From: Halichondria panicea
Lineage: Eukaryota > Porifera > Demospongiae > Suberitida > Halichondriidae
Direction: 5' to 3'
Length of the DNA stretch: 64,000 bases
NCBI RefSeq assembly: GCF_963675165.1
Contig: NC_087380.1
Coordinates: forward strand, 7,636,517-7,700,516
In this document: piece by piece, positions 40,942 to 53,400 of the stretch
Position numbering within the stretch: position 1 is the first letter of the stretch
Layout: each line of letters begins with the position of its first letter
Notes under the pieces: model-generated
Told to the model about the DNA's origin: nothing
The model's database searches: none
Seen by the model: only the letters and a program-made list of their open reading frames with translations
Position numbers and translations under genes: made by a program

Positions 40942-41295
40942 CTAAAAGAAAAAGTTCTACCCTGTGTATTAAACCTATAAATAAGCTAGCAATATAATCA
41001 CTGTCTCTTTATAGACTATTAGACGGTCGCCTTATATAGGTACAGGTAGATCACACAGCAGAGGTCACAATCACACCTTCCAAGAACAATATACACATTA
41101 TAAATTAATTGGTTTTATGATAATCTGACACTCTGATGGAGCTACGCCCCCTTTTGCAGGATATCCTGCAAAAGGGGGCGTAGCTCGAGTGGGCGTGTCA
41201 ATAAGCTGAAGGGGGCGTGTAAATGGGCATGGAGCTAATCATCTGATGGGAGTATAGTACAGCTCTAGCGCTGCTCTACTCAGCCAGTTCTAGCC
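40942..41295. promoter_or_regulatory. Bidirectional promoter region PP2C-like / archaemetzincin
   Basis: This is the upstream region of two divergent genes. It has several GGGGGCGT/GGGCGTG boxes (41170-41230), which resemble Sp1/KLF sites, and a 48-bp perfect palindrome. It may also contain a 5' non-coding exon of the PP2C-like gene. Confidence 0.5.
41139..41186. repeat. 48-bp perfect palindrome
   Basis: The sequence is perfectly self-complementary without a spacer, centred between 41162 and 41163 (GCAGGATATCCTGC at the centre, with arms GAGCTACGCCCCCTTTT outward). The arms contain the same GGGGGCG box found singly just downstream. Confidence 0.97.
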
Positions 41296-42904
41296 ATGGC
41301 GGAGAGAGGGGACACCACTGACATGGATGCTCTAAGATTGGAGGTGGAACAAGCATTCTCTCGACGAAAGAAAAAAAAGTTTAAGGCCTATATGCGTGAT
41401 TTGGAGTGGATGTATGAGCACTGCTTTAGCAGGGAACTGTTTGATGTGTACACTGGAGATCGTTCCAAGCTCACACTGTTTGACATGCAAACATACAGGC
41501 AGTGGAAGAGTCACATCGATTATGAGAGAGTTATTCATTTCCGACGATTGCGGCAACGAAATATCATAATTCAGCCGTTAGTGTTGTCTAAGATTGAGCA
41601 AGAGAGAGCTGGCTACATAGACACTGAAATCCATCAGCAAGTTTTGGAGCTGCTTCGTTACTATTGTGAGTCATTCTTCACTGGAATGGTTGTTCGAATC
41701 GCTCCTCCAATTGACATCTCAACGATCAAGAAAATCACAAAGAGAGTTCACAGTAAAACACATCGTGAACAATATCTTGTGGGAGATCTACTCAAGTATC
41801 TCCAGTCCATTTCCCCAAGAGATGCCTTCAGTATTGTGGGTGTGACGATGGTGGATATATACCCGGGGCCAGAATGGAACTTTGTGCTGGGGCAAGCCTC
41901 GACTACGACAGGTTGTGGAGTGTTCAGTTTCGGGCGGTTCTTCAAAGTTGTGCCTCAGCTTGACAGGAAATTGGCAGAGAGTTGCCAAGTTAAAGAAATG
42001 TGGGTTCTTATGCGGGTGAGTGACTCTGTGTTGGTGGTGCACTTATAAGTGTGACCTTTTTTGGTCTTATTTGATTACGTGTTAGCCTAGTCTGTTGTCA
42101 AACATCTGTGTACGTACATATTGTCCTAATGAGTTATGTACATGGACTGTTTAATGTAATGCACACACCCTCCCCACACACTCCACACACCCCACACCCT
42201 CACACTCCACACACACACCACACCACACACAGGTGATGACTCACGAGCTATGTCACATCTTCGGCATCAAGCACTGCTACTATTTTCAATGCTCCCTCAA
42301 CGAGAGCTCCTCCATCAGTGAAGCTGCAACACAGCCTCTCTTTGTCTGTCCCATTTGTCTCAAAAAGCTGCGAAAATCGCTCCAATTTAATACCCTTGAG
42401 CGGTATCAAGTGTTGCTAGAGGCAACCCGTCTTATGCAGAGTGCTGTGATTGAAGCCCTCCAAGTGTGGTCCGAGAGAGGGGGTACCATGGCAACCACGA
42501 GTCATCTGTCTGACGAGGATTGCATAGAATCATCTGATGAACAACTATACACTACGGAAAGTGTTGATTCATCAACAACCAACTTGGATGATGACAATTG
42601 CGAAACTATTAAAGCCTCAATTTTAGTAGACCCATTATCATCTGAAAACGTCGAAGCATTACTACCTCAGTCGTCCAATGGGATTAGAGTCATCAGCTTG
42701 GTCCACCACCCTTCCATCAGCAGTCTCCCTAAAGAACTATGGCACAGCGAACAATTGGAATATTTCAACAGAGCCATTGATTGGCTAGAAAGAACAATTG
42801 CAAATTTTGAGGCTTTTGAGCAAAACTGGGAAGAGAGGAAACTGCACACTAGTGGGAGGACACGCTTCACCTTGCCAACCATAGTGTTCCCTGGGTTCCT
42901 ATAG
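41296..42904 (+). CDS. Archaemetzincin-type metallopeptidase (AMZ1/AMZ2-like)
   Basis: This is a zinc metallopeptidase of peptidase family M54, built from exons 41296-42015 and 42233-42904 (463 residues). The second exon opens with VMTHELCHIFGIKHC, the HExxHxxGxxH metzincin site followed by the archaemetzincin Cys pattern (C...FQC, then CPICLKK). N-terminal blocks such as TYRQWKSHIDYERVIHFRRL, GVTMVDIYPGPEWNFVLGQA and GVFSFGRFFKV also fit eukaryotic AMZ proteins. The C-terminal half has an acidic low-complexity insert (about residues 300-370) before a helical region (YFNRAIDWLERTIANFEAFE). The Met start is the first after the bidirectional promoter. AMZ1 and AMZ2 cannot be separated, so no symbol is given. 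An AATAAA lies near 43059. Confidence 0.93.
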
Positions 42905-43156
42905 TGTGGCCAATGGCTGTGTGTGTGTGTTCGTGTGTCTGTACTTCTTGTATATACATTTCAATCACTCAAATAATAATTTATTGTGTTTATAGTACTA
43001 ATTACTAATTACCGTGTTTGTTATATTATGTTGTTCCAATCTTGAACTTAAATTGATAATAAATTTTAAACATGTGACACAGTGTTACAGTAATAACTGA
43101 ATGGATCAAATCAACCGATGATAAATACACACAAACACACACAGCCACAGAGTATG

Positions 43157-46100
43157 CTAGACATCTTGCAGCACTAACAGTCTAACTGTCCCATCAAGAT
43201 TGCTCAGTGCATTGATAGCTACATCCTTAGCAACGCCCACAAGCAGCTTCTCGTTCATAGCTACTAGTTCATCACCGCTCTTGAGGCGGCCATCTTGTTC
43301 CGCCAAACTCCCGGGTAATATCCGCTTGACTACTATAGGGAGATCCCCACTCGGTGAACCTTGACCTCCGACTATACTGATTCCCAGACGAGGTCCATCT
43401 TGAGTTACATCAAGGTAGATCTCGCACATTCTGTACGAGGGAGGGAGAGAGGTAAAGCAATTAAAAGTTGATTTACCAAAAGTCTATTTTGGGCCTGTTT
43501 TTGACAAAAATGGGAATTTACGGCCTGTTCCAAATTTGAGAATTGAGCAAACCATCTGAATGGGCTACTTCCAAGCTTTCAGAAAATCATAAACTTAACT
43601 CTAGTTACATGCAGAGCCAACTCTAGTACTCTCAAAATACATGTACACAAGTGGAGGTCGGAATTGGCTGTACCTTTCATCGGTGAAGATGGCCTCTAGT
43701 TCAGTGGGGTCCGTCTCTGTGTCCATGAGGTCAAACTGGTCCAGGACGGGGGGGAAGCTCCACCTCTTACACACCTCATCATCATCAACCACACCCACTT
43801 CATCGTTCTCTAGTTGTACTCCATTTTGCAGCAGTTCCTGTACCTATAGACAGATCAGCAAGGCGCATGTATTAGGCAAAGGATCATCAAAGAAAAAAGT
43901 GGAAATACATTAGTTGACTGCCCATAAAGGAGAGCGTGTAACTTCTATATCAGCTGTACAGTACGGGCAAAATAACACGCCACACTGACTGTGTAATGCA
44001 TAGGACTGTGTCTAGTGTAGCATCTTTGAACGGCCATAACTCAACAATTTTATGATTTTCCGAAACCTTAGAAGAATTACGTTCAGATGGTATGCTCAAA
44101 TTTGGAACGGGCCATAATTATTTTGTCAAAGACAGCAAAATAGACTTTTGATTTCTTTAAGCGTTCAGAAAATCCGTTACTAGACCAACGTTAACAGAAC
44201 TAAATTTACAAATTTTAAGAGTACTAAAATTGACTCAGAGTTCTTCATATGATTTTCTGATATCATGGCTGTACATACATACCTCTGGTAGTGACTCATG
44301 GCCATCATGTGACTCTGTGTCTTGCTCCGCTACTAATAGTCCGTTACTAATATCATCGGATACTTCATTTTCGTCATTTGTCGCCTTCACTTGCTCTACT
44401 ATTCTCTCGTCATCTTGCTCCTTTATTTCATCATTTGGTGCCTTTATTTGGCCAGTTTTTGTGTCGTTCTTTGCTGTTTCATTTTCGTCATTTGTCACCT
44501 CCACTTGCTCTACTATCCTCTCGTCATCTTGTTCCTTTATTTCATCATTTGGTGCCTCTATTATGCCAGTCTTTATATCATTCTTTGCTGTTTCATTTGT
44601 CGCCTTAACTTGCTCTATCTTCTTCTCATCTTGGTCCTTTATTTCATCATTTGGTGCCTCTATTAGCCCAGTCTTTGTGTCATTCTTTGCTGTTTCATTT
44701 GTCGCTTTAACTTGCTCTATCTTCTTCTCATCTTGGTCCTTTATTTCATCATTTGGTGCCTCTATTAGCCCAGTCTTTGTGTCATTCTTTGCTGTTTCAT
44801 TTTTAGACTCTGTAACGGCATTGTTCACGGCCAGATCACATGACTTCTGTTCAGTTTCCCATGACTTCTTTTCAACAACTACAGTATGAAAACAATCAAT
44901 GTAAAAACGAGTATAGTTGTACAAACACTAGCACACACCAATCACCGTACCGTACACACTATCAACCCAGGCTGAACCGGAAGTTTGTAGCTATCATACT
45001 TCCAAAGAATTGTTTAATCATAAGAATTTATAGGAATCAAGACCTAAGGGCAATGGCATTAGTCAACCCATTCTGAGAAATAGTTTTGAGATGTTATACA
45101 TGACTATAGCATATCTGAAGTTGTACACCTGTCCTTCCAATGGCTGCTTCATAAGTGGTTGCTGGCTAATTATTATCGTGAGACTAACAAGACGGGTTGC
45201 ACACGGCAACAGAGACCAGAGCATGCATGTGTGGGGAGAGCGTGTGTATGACTGTTTGTTTGTACACTAAAGCCACCAAAGAGGGCAACTTCTAAGTAAG
45301 GATACAAGTGTCCTTTCAAGGAGCTAACTGTCAGTGATTCAGTGCATACACTGCAAGCATTGAGCTGCTATTACTAGGTACACTTGTTGCAGAGAACTGA
45401 TAGACCTAACACAAGATCAAAAGGAGTTGAGTCTTTTGTTCTTGCATTCAATAAACCCACCATAGAGATCAAGCTTTCACTATGATCGTTGCAATGCTAG
45501 CTCATGTTTTGCTATCTATTGGTAATTGCTGTTACTGTAACAACTGTATCAATGTATCTTTGTCTGCATGTGTTATTAACTAACCTGTGTCTTTTGGAGT
45601 AGACTCGTCAGTTTTCTTGTGGCGAGCTGCAGCGTCCAATCGCTGTGAGTGTGTGTGTGATGTAGGTGTGTGGGTGTGTGTGTGGGGAAGAGGGTTAGAC
45701 GCATGCAACTTAAGGGTGTGTGTGTGAGGGGGGTCTGCTATACATAACATAAGTTCTTACATAAACACAGTGACTCCATCACAGCACTATAGAACAGTAT
45801 ACCAGCTTCAGTGAATATAGACACCAGTATATGGAAACACTACCTATATACCTAGCAGCAGGGGGAGGGGTATGTGTACCCTTCCAAGTGGTTAAATTAC
45901 CAGCACACTTAACAAACACCTAGCTCTCTCCAAGTACTTGAGATAACATATTCTGACAGTCTTGTCGGCTGTTGTGCCAATTATTCTACATACTAGCATT
46001 CATGTACTCCTGGTACTAGTAATGCTATTTTAAGGCTCATACCAAAATCAGCTATTGATAGCACAATAGGAATTATTGTAGCCACTCTAATACCTGACAT

Positions 46101-46919
46101 AAATGGTGTTGGGAGTATCAGTCAACAAGTGGACAACCATTGAGTGACTGGATCATGGAATAACTGGCCCACATACACTTGTTGTTGTGTCATGACTCTG
46201 GACAAGACACGGCAGCACAATGTTGTGTTGAGGATGGGTAACCGTGTAGTCACACCCACACACACTGTTACCACAGTCTAACACATCCTGTACCCACAAG
46301 CAAAACACCATTCAATTCCTTCTTCCTGATAACCGATATAATGTTCCCTTCCTCAGCTATCAGTCAGTGTGTACCCCAACACCACTAAACTCTGTACCCT
46401 AGTCATATCCTTGGAGGCACCATCATGGCTGCCCTCCTATACATGTACACGTAGCTATGATATCAGGCTTGATAAGTGGCATGGTAACAACACAAGCTCT
46501 ACTGATGCACATCATGAGGCAGGTTAATATAAACATTGGCAATCATGTCCTAGGTCTGTGTACAGTGAAGTTTGTCTATTGTGGTGTCCCTATAAGCAGG
46601 CCACCCTCTATAATACAGCCAGGTTATAATGGTCTCCATAGCTTGTGTTTGGATGCAGCCATATAGCCTGCAGTAATCACAGCAATTAAAGCTCTATATA
46701 GCAGCAGTTACACAATCATTATCTTTAGGGGCTCAAAGCAGTCGCATTTCATTTCTATATAATTATAGCCAATGCATACTAGTGTATTGTTAGTAATGTA
46801 CTGCATGAGCTATACCTTTCATGATTGAATGTGGTTTCCATCTCACTAAGTTACAAACAAAATGTACGTACCTTTCTCTGTCCAGCAATGGTAGTGCAGC
46901 TCTCCAGGAGGTTGCCCAT
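43157..46919 (-). CDS. Acylated repeat-rich protein with a C-terminal PDZ domain (short first-exon form)
   Basis: Exons in phase are 46919-46872, 45642-45585, 44878-44283, 43843-43674 and 43430-43157. The first exon encodes MGNLLESCTTIAGQRK. Gly2 with Ser6 and Cys8 fits an N-myristoylation plus palmitoylation signal. Exon 3 encodes four tandem repeats of about 34-40 residues (core IEAPNDEIKDQDEKKIEQ, NETAKNDTKTG), very acidic and probably coiled or disordered. The final exon is a single PDZ domain (RLGISIVGGQ carboxylate loop, GDELVAMNEKLL). I do not recognise a named orthologue. A membrane-attached scaffold that binds C-terminal peptides is inferred. Exon 43843-43674 has LDQFDLMDTETDPTELEAIF, a possible short linear motif. 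A second set of 5' exons lies at 48819-49071. Confidence 0.82.
43485..43635. mobile_element. Half-copy of the palindromic interspersed repeat, last intron of the PDZ gene
   Basis: The centre-to-outer half is present: CAAGCTTTCAGAAAATCATA, followed by the outer motif CTAGTTACATGCAGAGCCAA. A second, degraded copy lies in the previous intron at about 44020-44240 (TTTATGATTTTCCGAAACCT). Confidence 0.55.
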
Positions 46920-48818
46920 CCTTATAGCTAGCTCTCACACTCTTGATGATGATGACAGCTAGCTAACTGCTAGTACTCTCACACTTGATGCAAGTGCAGT
47001 TCTCACTGTAGCTGACAATATAAGTTTATTTAACAGCTCTTTAATACCTTGATACTCTATTAGCTATTGCAGCACTGAAATCTAATCCTTAAAGTGAAGT
47101 TTTAAATAGCAAAGATATAAGACAGTGAAATATGAACTCTGATTTTAGACTGCCAGTTGAGTGTGCGTGTCGGCTTTTATACGACACAGTGGGTTTGATT
47201 GCATGCCAAACCAACTCCATGGAAACCAGCATACATAATTAAAAAGTACTAAATACACTTAGCAACAACATACTTAGTCAAGTTTGTGTTACGACTAGGT
47301 ACAGTTTACACTAGCAAATGCTTACTGTCTAAGTTGTCAGGCAATGTGTACGCAAGATGAACCACAAGACAAACATGTCAATGCCACAACGATAATATAT
47401 TTACACAGCACAGCTGCAGTCGAAAGAAATGTACTGTGTTTGTGTGCGCACACTAAAGGTAGAGGTTAGCTGAGACATCAAACAAACTAGGTGAAGTAGT
47501 AATAGCTAATAGTTGCATGGGATGGGCCTAGGTGGAGTGTGCTGAGACTAAACAGTAATCTCAGTGAAAAGGCTTTATCTCTAATATAAGAGCATTCCTG
47601 AGCCCATTATGTACTGTCACCATTAAGACTGCCACACACTGTCAGCAGATATAGCTATTGTGTGGCTGTGATGACTCTGGAGCTAGCTAGGATAGACGTG
47701 CATATAATTATAGTGACCTTTAGAATATAGTGACCTTTGCTTTACTGTATGGACTATGAATTGTCTGTGCACAAATTGATGCTTTCTACAAGAATCTATA
47801 GTAAGAGAGAGTGGGTGTATGCGTTTGTACAGGTCATGTAGAAAATGTAACCATGGCACCAGTCGCTAGTGTGGTAGCTAGTGTGGTTAATAATGCATGT
47901 AATATAGAATGACAAGACATAACAATTCTACCAACCTTCCAGCTATTCACCGGCATACCTCTACCAACCTTCCAGCTATTCACTGACCCAGACCTAACTA
48001 ACAGGTTACATCAGGCATACCTCTGCACACAATGTACACTAGCTGCTCTCAAGAATGGCTAGGTACCGGCACACTGTCATACTGACACAGTGTAACAAGA
48101 GACATACACATACCAAATGATTCAGAGGTGCAGTAGGAAGTAATTAGACACCAGTAGGAAAGACATGCAGGTCTAGGCTAGCGTGGTTACCTCAGACTGA
48201 CCACCAATAACCTCAGGCAGTTGCCATTGGAATGTAGCAGGCTAATAACAATGGCTATAAATAACAATGTCAATGAGGCCCAGCTCTTAACAATGTCAAT
48301 GAGGCCCAGCCCTTAACAATGTCAATGAGGCCCAGCCCTTAACAATGTCAATGAGGCCCAGCTCTTAACAATGTCTATGAGGCCCAGCTCTTAACAATGT
48401 CTATGAGGCCCAGCTCTTAACAATGTCAATGAGGCCCAGCTCTTGAGTCAGAGGTCATGCAGAGTTACAAGATCTATGCACTGTATTATTATCGATAATC
48501 CGTACACTACTTTCTATTCCCAGCGTCCAATTACATTCTGCACTGAAAATGGATAACAAGTTAACTTCTTCTAATTTGAGCTAATCACACAAATTCCCAA
48601 CACGACGACATGCTCACAGGCAGAGAAGTCAACAACTAGGTCATACCAGGCATGCATGTACATCACTGGGTATGGGTGCAGCTAGCATATCATGACAAGG
48701 AAGGGGTAGCATTTACTGTTTCCATATCCAGTGCCGTGCAAAACTGTTATACTATAGATTATAGATCTTACAAGTGATCAGATATATAGTCTAGACTAGG
48801 CTGAGTCATTGCTCTCAC
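46920..48818. other. Promoter of the short PDZ form plus repeat-bearing intron/intergenic DNA
   Basis: This stretch lies upstream of the acylated first exon and, for the long form, inside an intron. I see no conserved coding segment. It contains small direct repeats (CTACCAACCTTCCAGCTATTC twice near 47930-47980, in pieces of 20) and the 26-bp array at 48262-48445. The remainder is unremarkable AT-rich DNA. Confidence 0.45.
48262..48445. repeat. 26-bp tandem repeat, seven copies
   Basis: Seven head-to-tail copies of a 26-bp unit containing AACAATGTCAATGAGGCCCA are present, with CTCTT/CCCTT and TCAATG/TCTATG variants. Confidence 0.93.
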
Positions 48819-49071
48819 CTTTGGGGCACAGAGGAGGTAGATGAGTATGGTAGCTGGTAGGAACAAGACCAGTCCATACACTGCCCAGAGGATAGGGTAG
48901 TCATTGCAGGCATCCCCCAACCAGTCAGATAATGCAGCCTGCAGTGTGGAGTTAAATGGTCACAGCTTATAGCATGCAAGCATGGGTAGAGCTAGCTAGA
49001 CAAGGCACAACACATGTACCCTGGAGTAGAGACAAGGATATAGCAATGCAATGACTTACCGATTTATCCAT
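48819..49071 (-). CDS. Alternative 5' exons of the PDZ gene: single-pass transmembrane anchor
   Basis: Two small exons face the ISY1-like gene. The first, 49071-49060, encodes MDKS and ends at GTAAGT. The second, 48938-48819, encodes 40 residues with a strong hydrophobic segment (ILWAVYGLVLFLPATILIYL) preceded by acidic DWLGDACNDYP and followed by LCAPK at a GTGAG donor. Both joins are phase 0. The next compatible phase-0 acceptor I find is 45642, which starts RLDAAARHKK, the basic stretch expected on the cytosolic side of a signal-anchor. The exon pair could instead belong to a separate small membrane protein whose last exon I have missed. Confidence 0.65.
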
Positions 49072-49200
49072 AGCACACAGTACAGCAAGTTCTTAGGATC
49101 AGGAGATGATAACTGTAGAAGATAGCTAGCTAGGTCAAGAAGTTTTCCTTACGTGAGTTGTTTCCATTATTTTAGTTTTTCGGTTCTTACCCACTCTTCA
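49072..49200. promoter_or_regulatory. Bidirectional promoter region PDZ long form / ISY1-like gene
   Basis: Only 129 bp separate the MDKS start (49071, minus) from the MARNYEK start (49201, plus). This is the tightest of the divergent pairs in the window. Confidence 0.5.
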
Positions 49201-50096
49201 ATGGCCAGGAATTATGAGAAGAGGTACACAGGTCTTAACAGGTTTCTAGAGGCCAAACAGAAAGGTATGTGCAGTGACTCTATGTGCATATACAAATAAT
49301 CTTACTGCAGAGGAGCAAAGTGAGGAACAGAAGCCCAGACCACCATTGGTACAATAACATTGATCATATCATATCGGGAGTGCATGAATTATTTTATTGA
49401 TCACCTTTAGCTATGCAGAATAATGCACACAGTAACTTGTAGTTGTACAATGGACCTGTAAGCAAGCATGACTTGTACTATTTACAAGCGTTCTATTGTC
49501 TAATATACAGCCGCAAACTTCTTGCTAATGAACAGTGAATAGGTGAGATAATTGTACTTGTTGTGTTTTGCATTCATGCAGTCCAAACTGTACAGTGCTG
49601 AAGATGTAAAGAAATGGATACCTAGCATTCAGAAAGAGATACACTACCTGCTACAGGTACGCATTACAGTACCTTAATGCACACACACACACACCCTCAC
49701 ACCCACCCACACACACCCACCCACACACACACACATCAGCAAATCGCAGGGTCACACGAGGAATCCAGAAATTATTCGGATAGCAAGATTAAAGAGTTTC
49801 AAGAAAGAGTGGATCAACTGAAGATCCAACACGGGAAATTTGTCAGTAAAGTGCAAACTTTGGACCCCTCGTATAAAGGAACAATTCCATGGCAGAATAG
49901 AGGTTACACCAGGAAGAGATCACATGACCCGAACACAGTATCACATGACTCATCCGCCAAGAAACTATGCTCCCCATTATTAGAGAGAGAAAAGGAGGAC
50001 AAGAAGATAAAGATGGCAGCAGTGTTGGCTGATAAAGCATTGCTAACTCCCACACTGTTAGTGGCTTACAGTGACAGTGACTCTTCAGTAGACTAG
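49201..50096 (+). CDS. Small ISY1-like coiled-coil protein
   Basis: Exons 49201-49264, 49311-49348, 49582-49656 and 49740-50096 join in phase to give about 177 residues. The N-terminus MARNYEKRYTGLNRFLEAKQ resembles the start of the spliceosomal protein ISY1 (MARN-EK-xxAL-RF). Further weak collinearity follows (AEDVKKWIPSIQKEI, KIKEFQERVDQL, a later NRGY). The C-terminus differs, with a basic region (RGYTRKRSHDP) and an acidic Ser/Asp end (YSDSDSSVD). It is too short and too divergent to be ISY1 itself. A nuclear RNA-processing role is inferred only from this resemblance and from the composition. Confidence 0.75.
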
Positions 50097-50105
50097 TTCT
50101 TGCTA

Positions 50106-50290
50106 TTGGTGTTAAGTGAACACTTATTGGTGTTATAAGGTGTTAAGTGAACACTTATTGGTGTTATAAGGTGTTAAGTGAACACTTATTGGTGTTATAA
50201 GGTGTTAAGTGAACACTTATTGGTGTTATAAGGTGTTAAGTGAACACTTATTGGTGTTATAAGGTGTTAAGTGAACACTTATATAAATAA
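50106..50290 (+). repeat. 31-bp tandem repeat downstream of the ISY1-like gene
   Basis: Six copies of a 31-bp unit containing GTGTTAAGTGAACACTTATT (itself partly palindromic: AAGTGAACACTT) lie just 3' of the stop codon, probably within the 3' UTR or terminator region. Confidence 0.93.
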
Positions 50291-50463
50291 TTTATTGGTA
50301 TTACTATAGGATGGATGTTATATCAGAACAATAACTATTAAACATCAAGCACATAACATACATATTCATTCAAACAAGCTGACATGTACAGGACAAAGGG
50401 AAAAATTTACTTATAGAGAGTTTTTCAGTTTTAAAGGAGACAGTTCATTGCACATTGGGGTCA

Positions 50464-53400
50464 TCAACCTGTGGGGATAACCAAGCAATGCATGTGAGCA
50501 TTGTCATTGTATAAACTGACATAAGCTTATAATTATACTCTAATAAGCCTAATGTAGAGTAGCCATGGCAACAGCGTACCTGGAGGGCGGCCTCTATTGA
50601 AGGTGTAGCTTCTGTTCTTTCTGAACATTTCAAACGGATCCTTCATATCAACGCCCACTCCCTACACACAAGGGAAGAGTGGTGTATTATATCATCGTTG
50701 TCTTCCCCATAACCACGGACCCACCTTGTACTTGTCCCCCTTGTCTCTAACCTCTCCTCCCTTGACTGGCTCCTGGATACCTTGCTCAGCCATACCAAGC
50801 CCAGCACCCTCCCATCCCATTCGTCGCATTATCTGATGACCAACGTTACCCTCTCCCAGACGAGGGATTGAACCAGCTCCACCACCCTGTGCGTGTGTAA
50901 TTATAATGTCTTGTTACTATAATGTGTGTGCGACTCACCATTGGTTGCCAGCCCAGTCCACCACCTGAATTTCCAGGGTCCAAAGGTCGTCTGCCAGGGG
51001 GACTTCCCCGTCTTGGAGGAGTTTTTCCTCGAGGGGAGCGACGTCGATGAGAAGGGGAACGGGAACGAGAACGAGAACGAGACCGTGATCGTGATCTAGA
51101 CCGAGACCCTGTTGGAGATCTATGGAATCAAAAAAATTGAGCAAATCACTACAACGACGAAATGAAGTCTGCTTTTGTTAATATTTTGCTGTATTGCTCA
51201 ATTAACTGGAATAGAATGTTCAGAGTTCAACCTTAGTGGCTGCAGAAGCATTTAGTAGCTGCCAGGTTACCTTGACGATCGTCTCCTCCGAGGGCTCCTC
51301 GAGTGTGACCTGGAATATGATCTGCTCCTACTAGAACTGTAGCTACGTGACCTACTCCTGGAGTAGGAGCGTGACCTCCTGCTCTGTCTGGATCTCTGTG
51401 GGGCTGGTCGTCGGGGGCGATAGCGGCTAGCCATGTCTTCCTTAGCTCTCCTCTTAGCCTCGAAAAAATTGAGTAGAGCACCAGCTTCCCAACCCTCCCT
51501 GTGTGTGTGTGTGTGTGTGTGGAGTGGGTGTGGGGGAGTGTGTGTGTGTGGGGAGTGGAGTGGGTGGGGTACGCTATGATAGTAGCTTGCTTACTCATTT
51601 CTTTTGATTTTTTTGTCTTCATTCTTTTTCGCCTCCCTATCATCCTCACTATCTTTCTTTGCTGCCTCCTGCTCTTCGCCTTCTTTCTTTACTGCATCTC
51701 CTTCTTCACCCTCTTTTTTTATTGCCTCCCCTTCTTCGCCTTCCTTCTTTGCTACCTCCTCCTCCTCTTTCTCCTCTTCCTCGTAAAACTCGTCTACAGC
51801 TCGCAGGAGTCGTTGAGTGGGCGGTTGTGGAGGGGGGAGGCGTACGTCACGAGGATGGATGCCATGGTAACTGTGCTCGTGAAGCTGGACAGGATATGAT
51901 ACAACATACTGTGTTCGTTATTGTTACATGAAACTCTCTCATTCAACATTAATTGTTTTTCGAACAGTCTCGCAAATTACATGTAAATACAGTATGTACA
52001 CTATACAACAGGGTACAAAGTGCAGAGATGTTCGTGTCCATACCGGTACTAGAGTGACCATGATTCCAGCTGGTAGCTCATAGTATGGTATAGGAGGAGC
52101 TAAGTCCACAGGGGGTGGGGGGATATTGGGAGGAGGTGGTCCACGCCATGCCCCCCGTATGTCAGGGGGAGGGGGTAGCAGGCCCACTGGCATAGGGAGT
52201 GGGGGAATCCCCACTGGAGGTGGTGGGAGCATGTGGGGGGCAGGGGGGAGTCCCCTCCAGGGGGGTGGTCCAGGGGGCAGTTGGCCGTGGTTGTAATCAA
52301 ACACTTCATGTTGTACAGGAGCTGGGGGAGGGGGGTCTTGTTGCAAGGACTGGTGGTTGTACTCAAAGGTCTCTATGAAGGGCTCTCGTGACTCCTCCCT
52401 CACATTATCCTCTCGGAACTCTGAGGGGGGGTGGTGTGGGTTGATTTCATCATTGTCAATGTATAGTACTTGCAACTGAGACACAGTATTGCTAATAGTT
52501 TGGGGACTCTTTCAGCTGCTATAACTTGAATTCGGTGGAACTAATTTCAACAATTTTCAGATTTTTTGAGAGCTTAGAAAGAGACCTTTCAAATGGTGTC
52601 ATCAACGTTCATATTTAAAAGATAAAAGATTTGCTAATTTGGCGATACCATGGATAATAGCCCATGGGCCATGGCCAAAAAATGACAAATTATGGCCCCG
52701 ACAAAAATTTGGATTTTAACACAAAATCAGAAAAGCCTATCTCTAAGCTTTCAGAAAATCATAAAAATAATGTAATTGGACCAACGGAACAAAAGTTATG
52801 GCCATTAAAGATGCTTCACACGTACCTCTATCAAATTCTCTGTTGTCATAGTGAGGGTCGTGGGCGGGTGGTGGGGGCGGGGGCTCATCTGGGTGAGATG
52901 TAGGGAATGTCGACTGGTCCCAGCGTGATGACCTTTGACCCCATTGCCCTCCCCCTCCTCTCCGCTCTTGTTGCCAAGGCACTGGGGCTTCCTGTTGTTG
53001 CCATGGTGATGGTAGTAGAGGTTCGGAGGGGGGTGCCTTTGGTGGGGGGGCAGTCACAGCAGACTCCCCTCCAGCCTGGAAGAAGAAAAAATGAATGCCA
53101 GCACACCAAAATATTATTGATACAGCATGCTGCATAATTTGTGGAGCTGGTTGGATTTGTGAACTCACAGGTATAGAGTCTGCTGTACCAGATATCACTG
53201 CATCAATTTGCTGTCAACGAAAACAATTTCAATAATGATTAACAACAAAGAATGAAAGCACCGCAGGTGCTGATGCCTCGGTGGAGATGCCAAAGCTACA
53301 TAACATAAAATGACAAATTAGGGCCCCAAAGAAATTATGGATTGAATCACATCGTTTGAAAGGTAATTTTCTAAGCTTTCAGAAAATCATAAAAATTTTG

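Noticed and set aside
44230-44889. Plus-strand open frame rich in Ser/Phe (219 codons)
   Set aside because: It is the antisense shadow of the repetitive acidic exon of the PDZ gene. The minus strand has matching splice phases on both sides.
51604-51931. Plus-strand Ser/Phe/Leu-rich open frames
   Set aside because: They are the antisense of the CHERP acidic KKEGEEGE exon, which aligns with CHERP on the minus strand.
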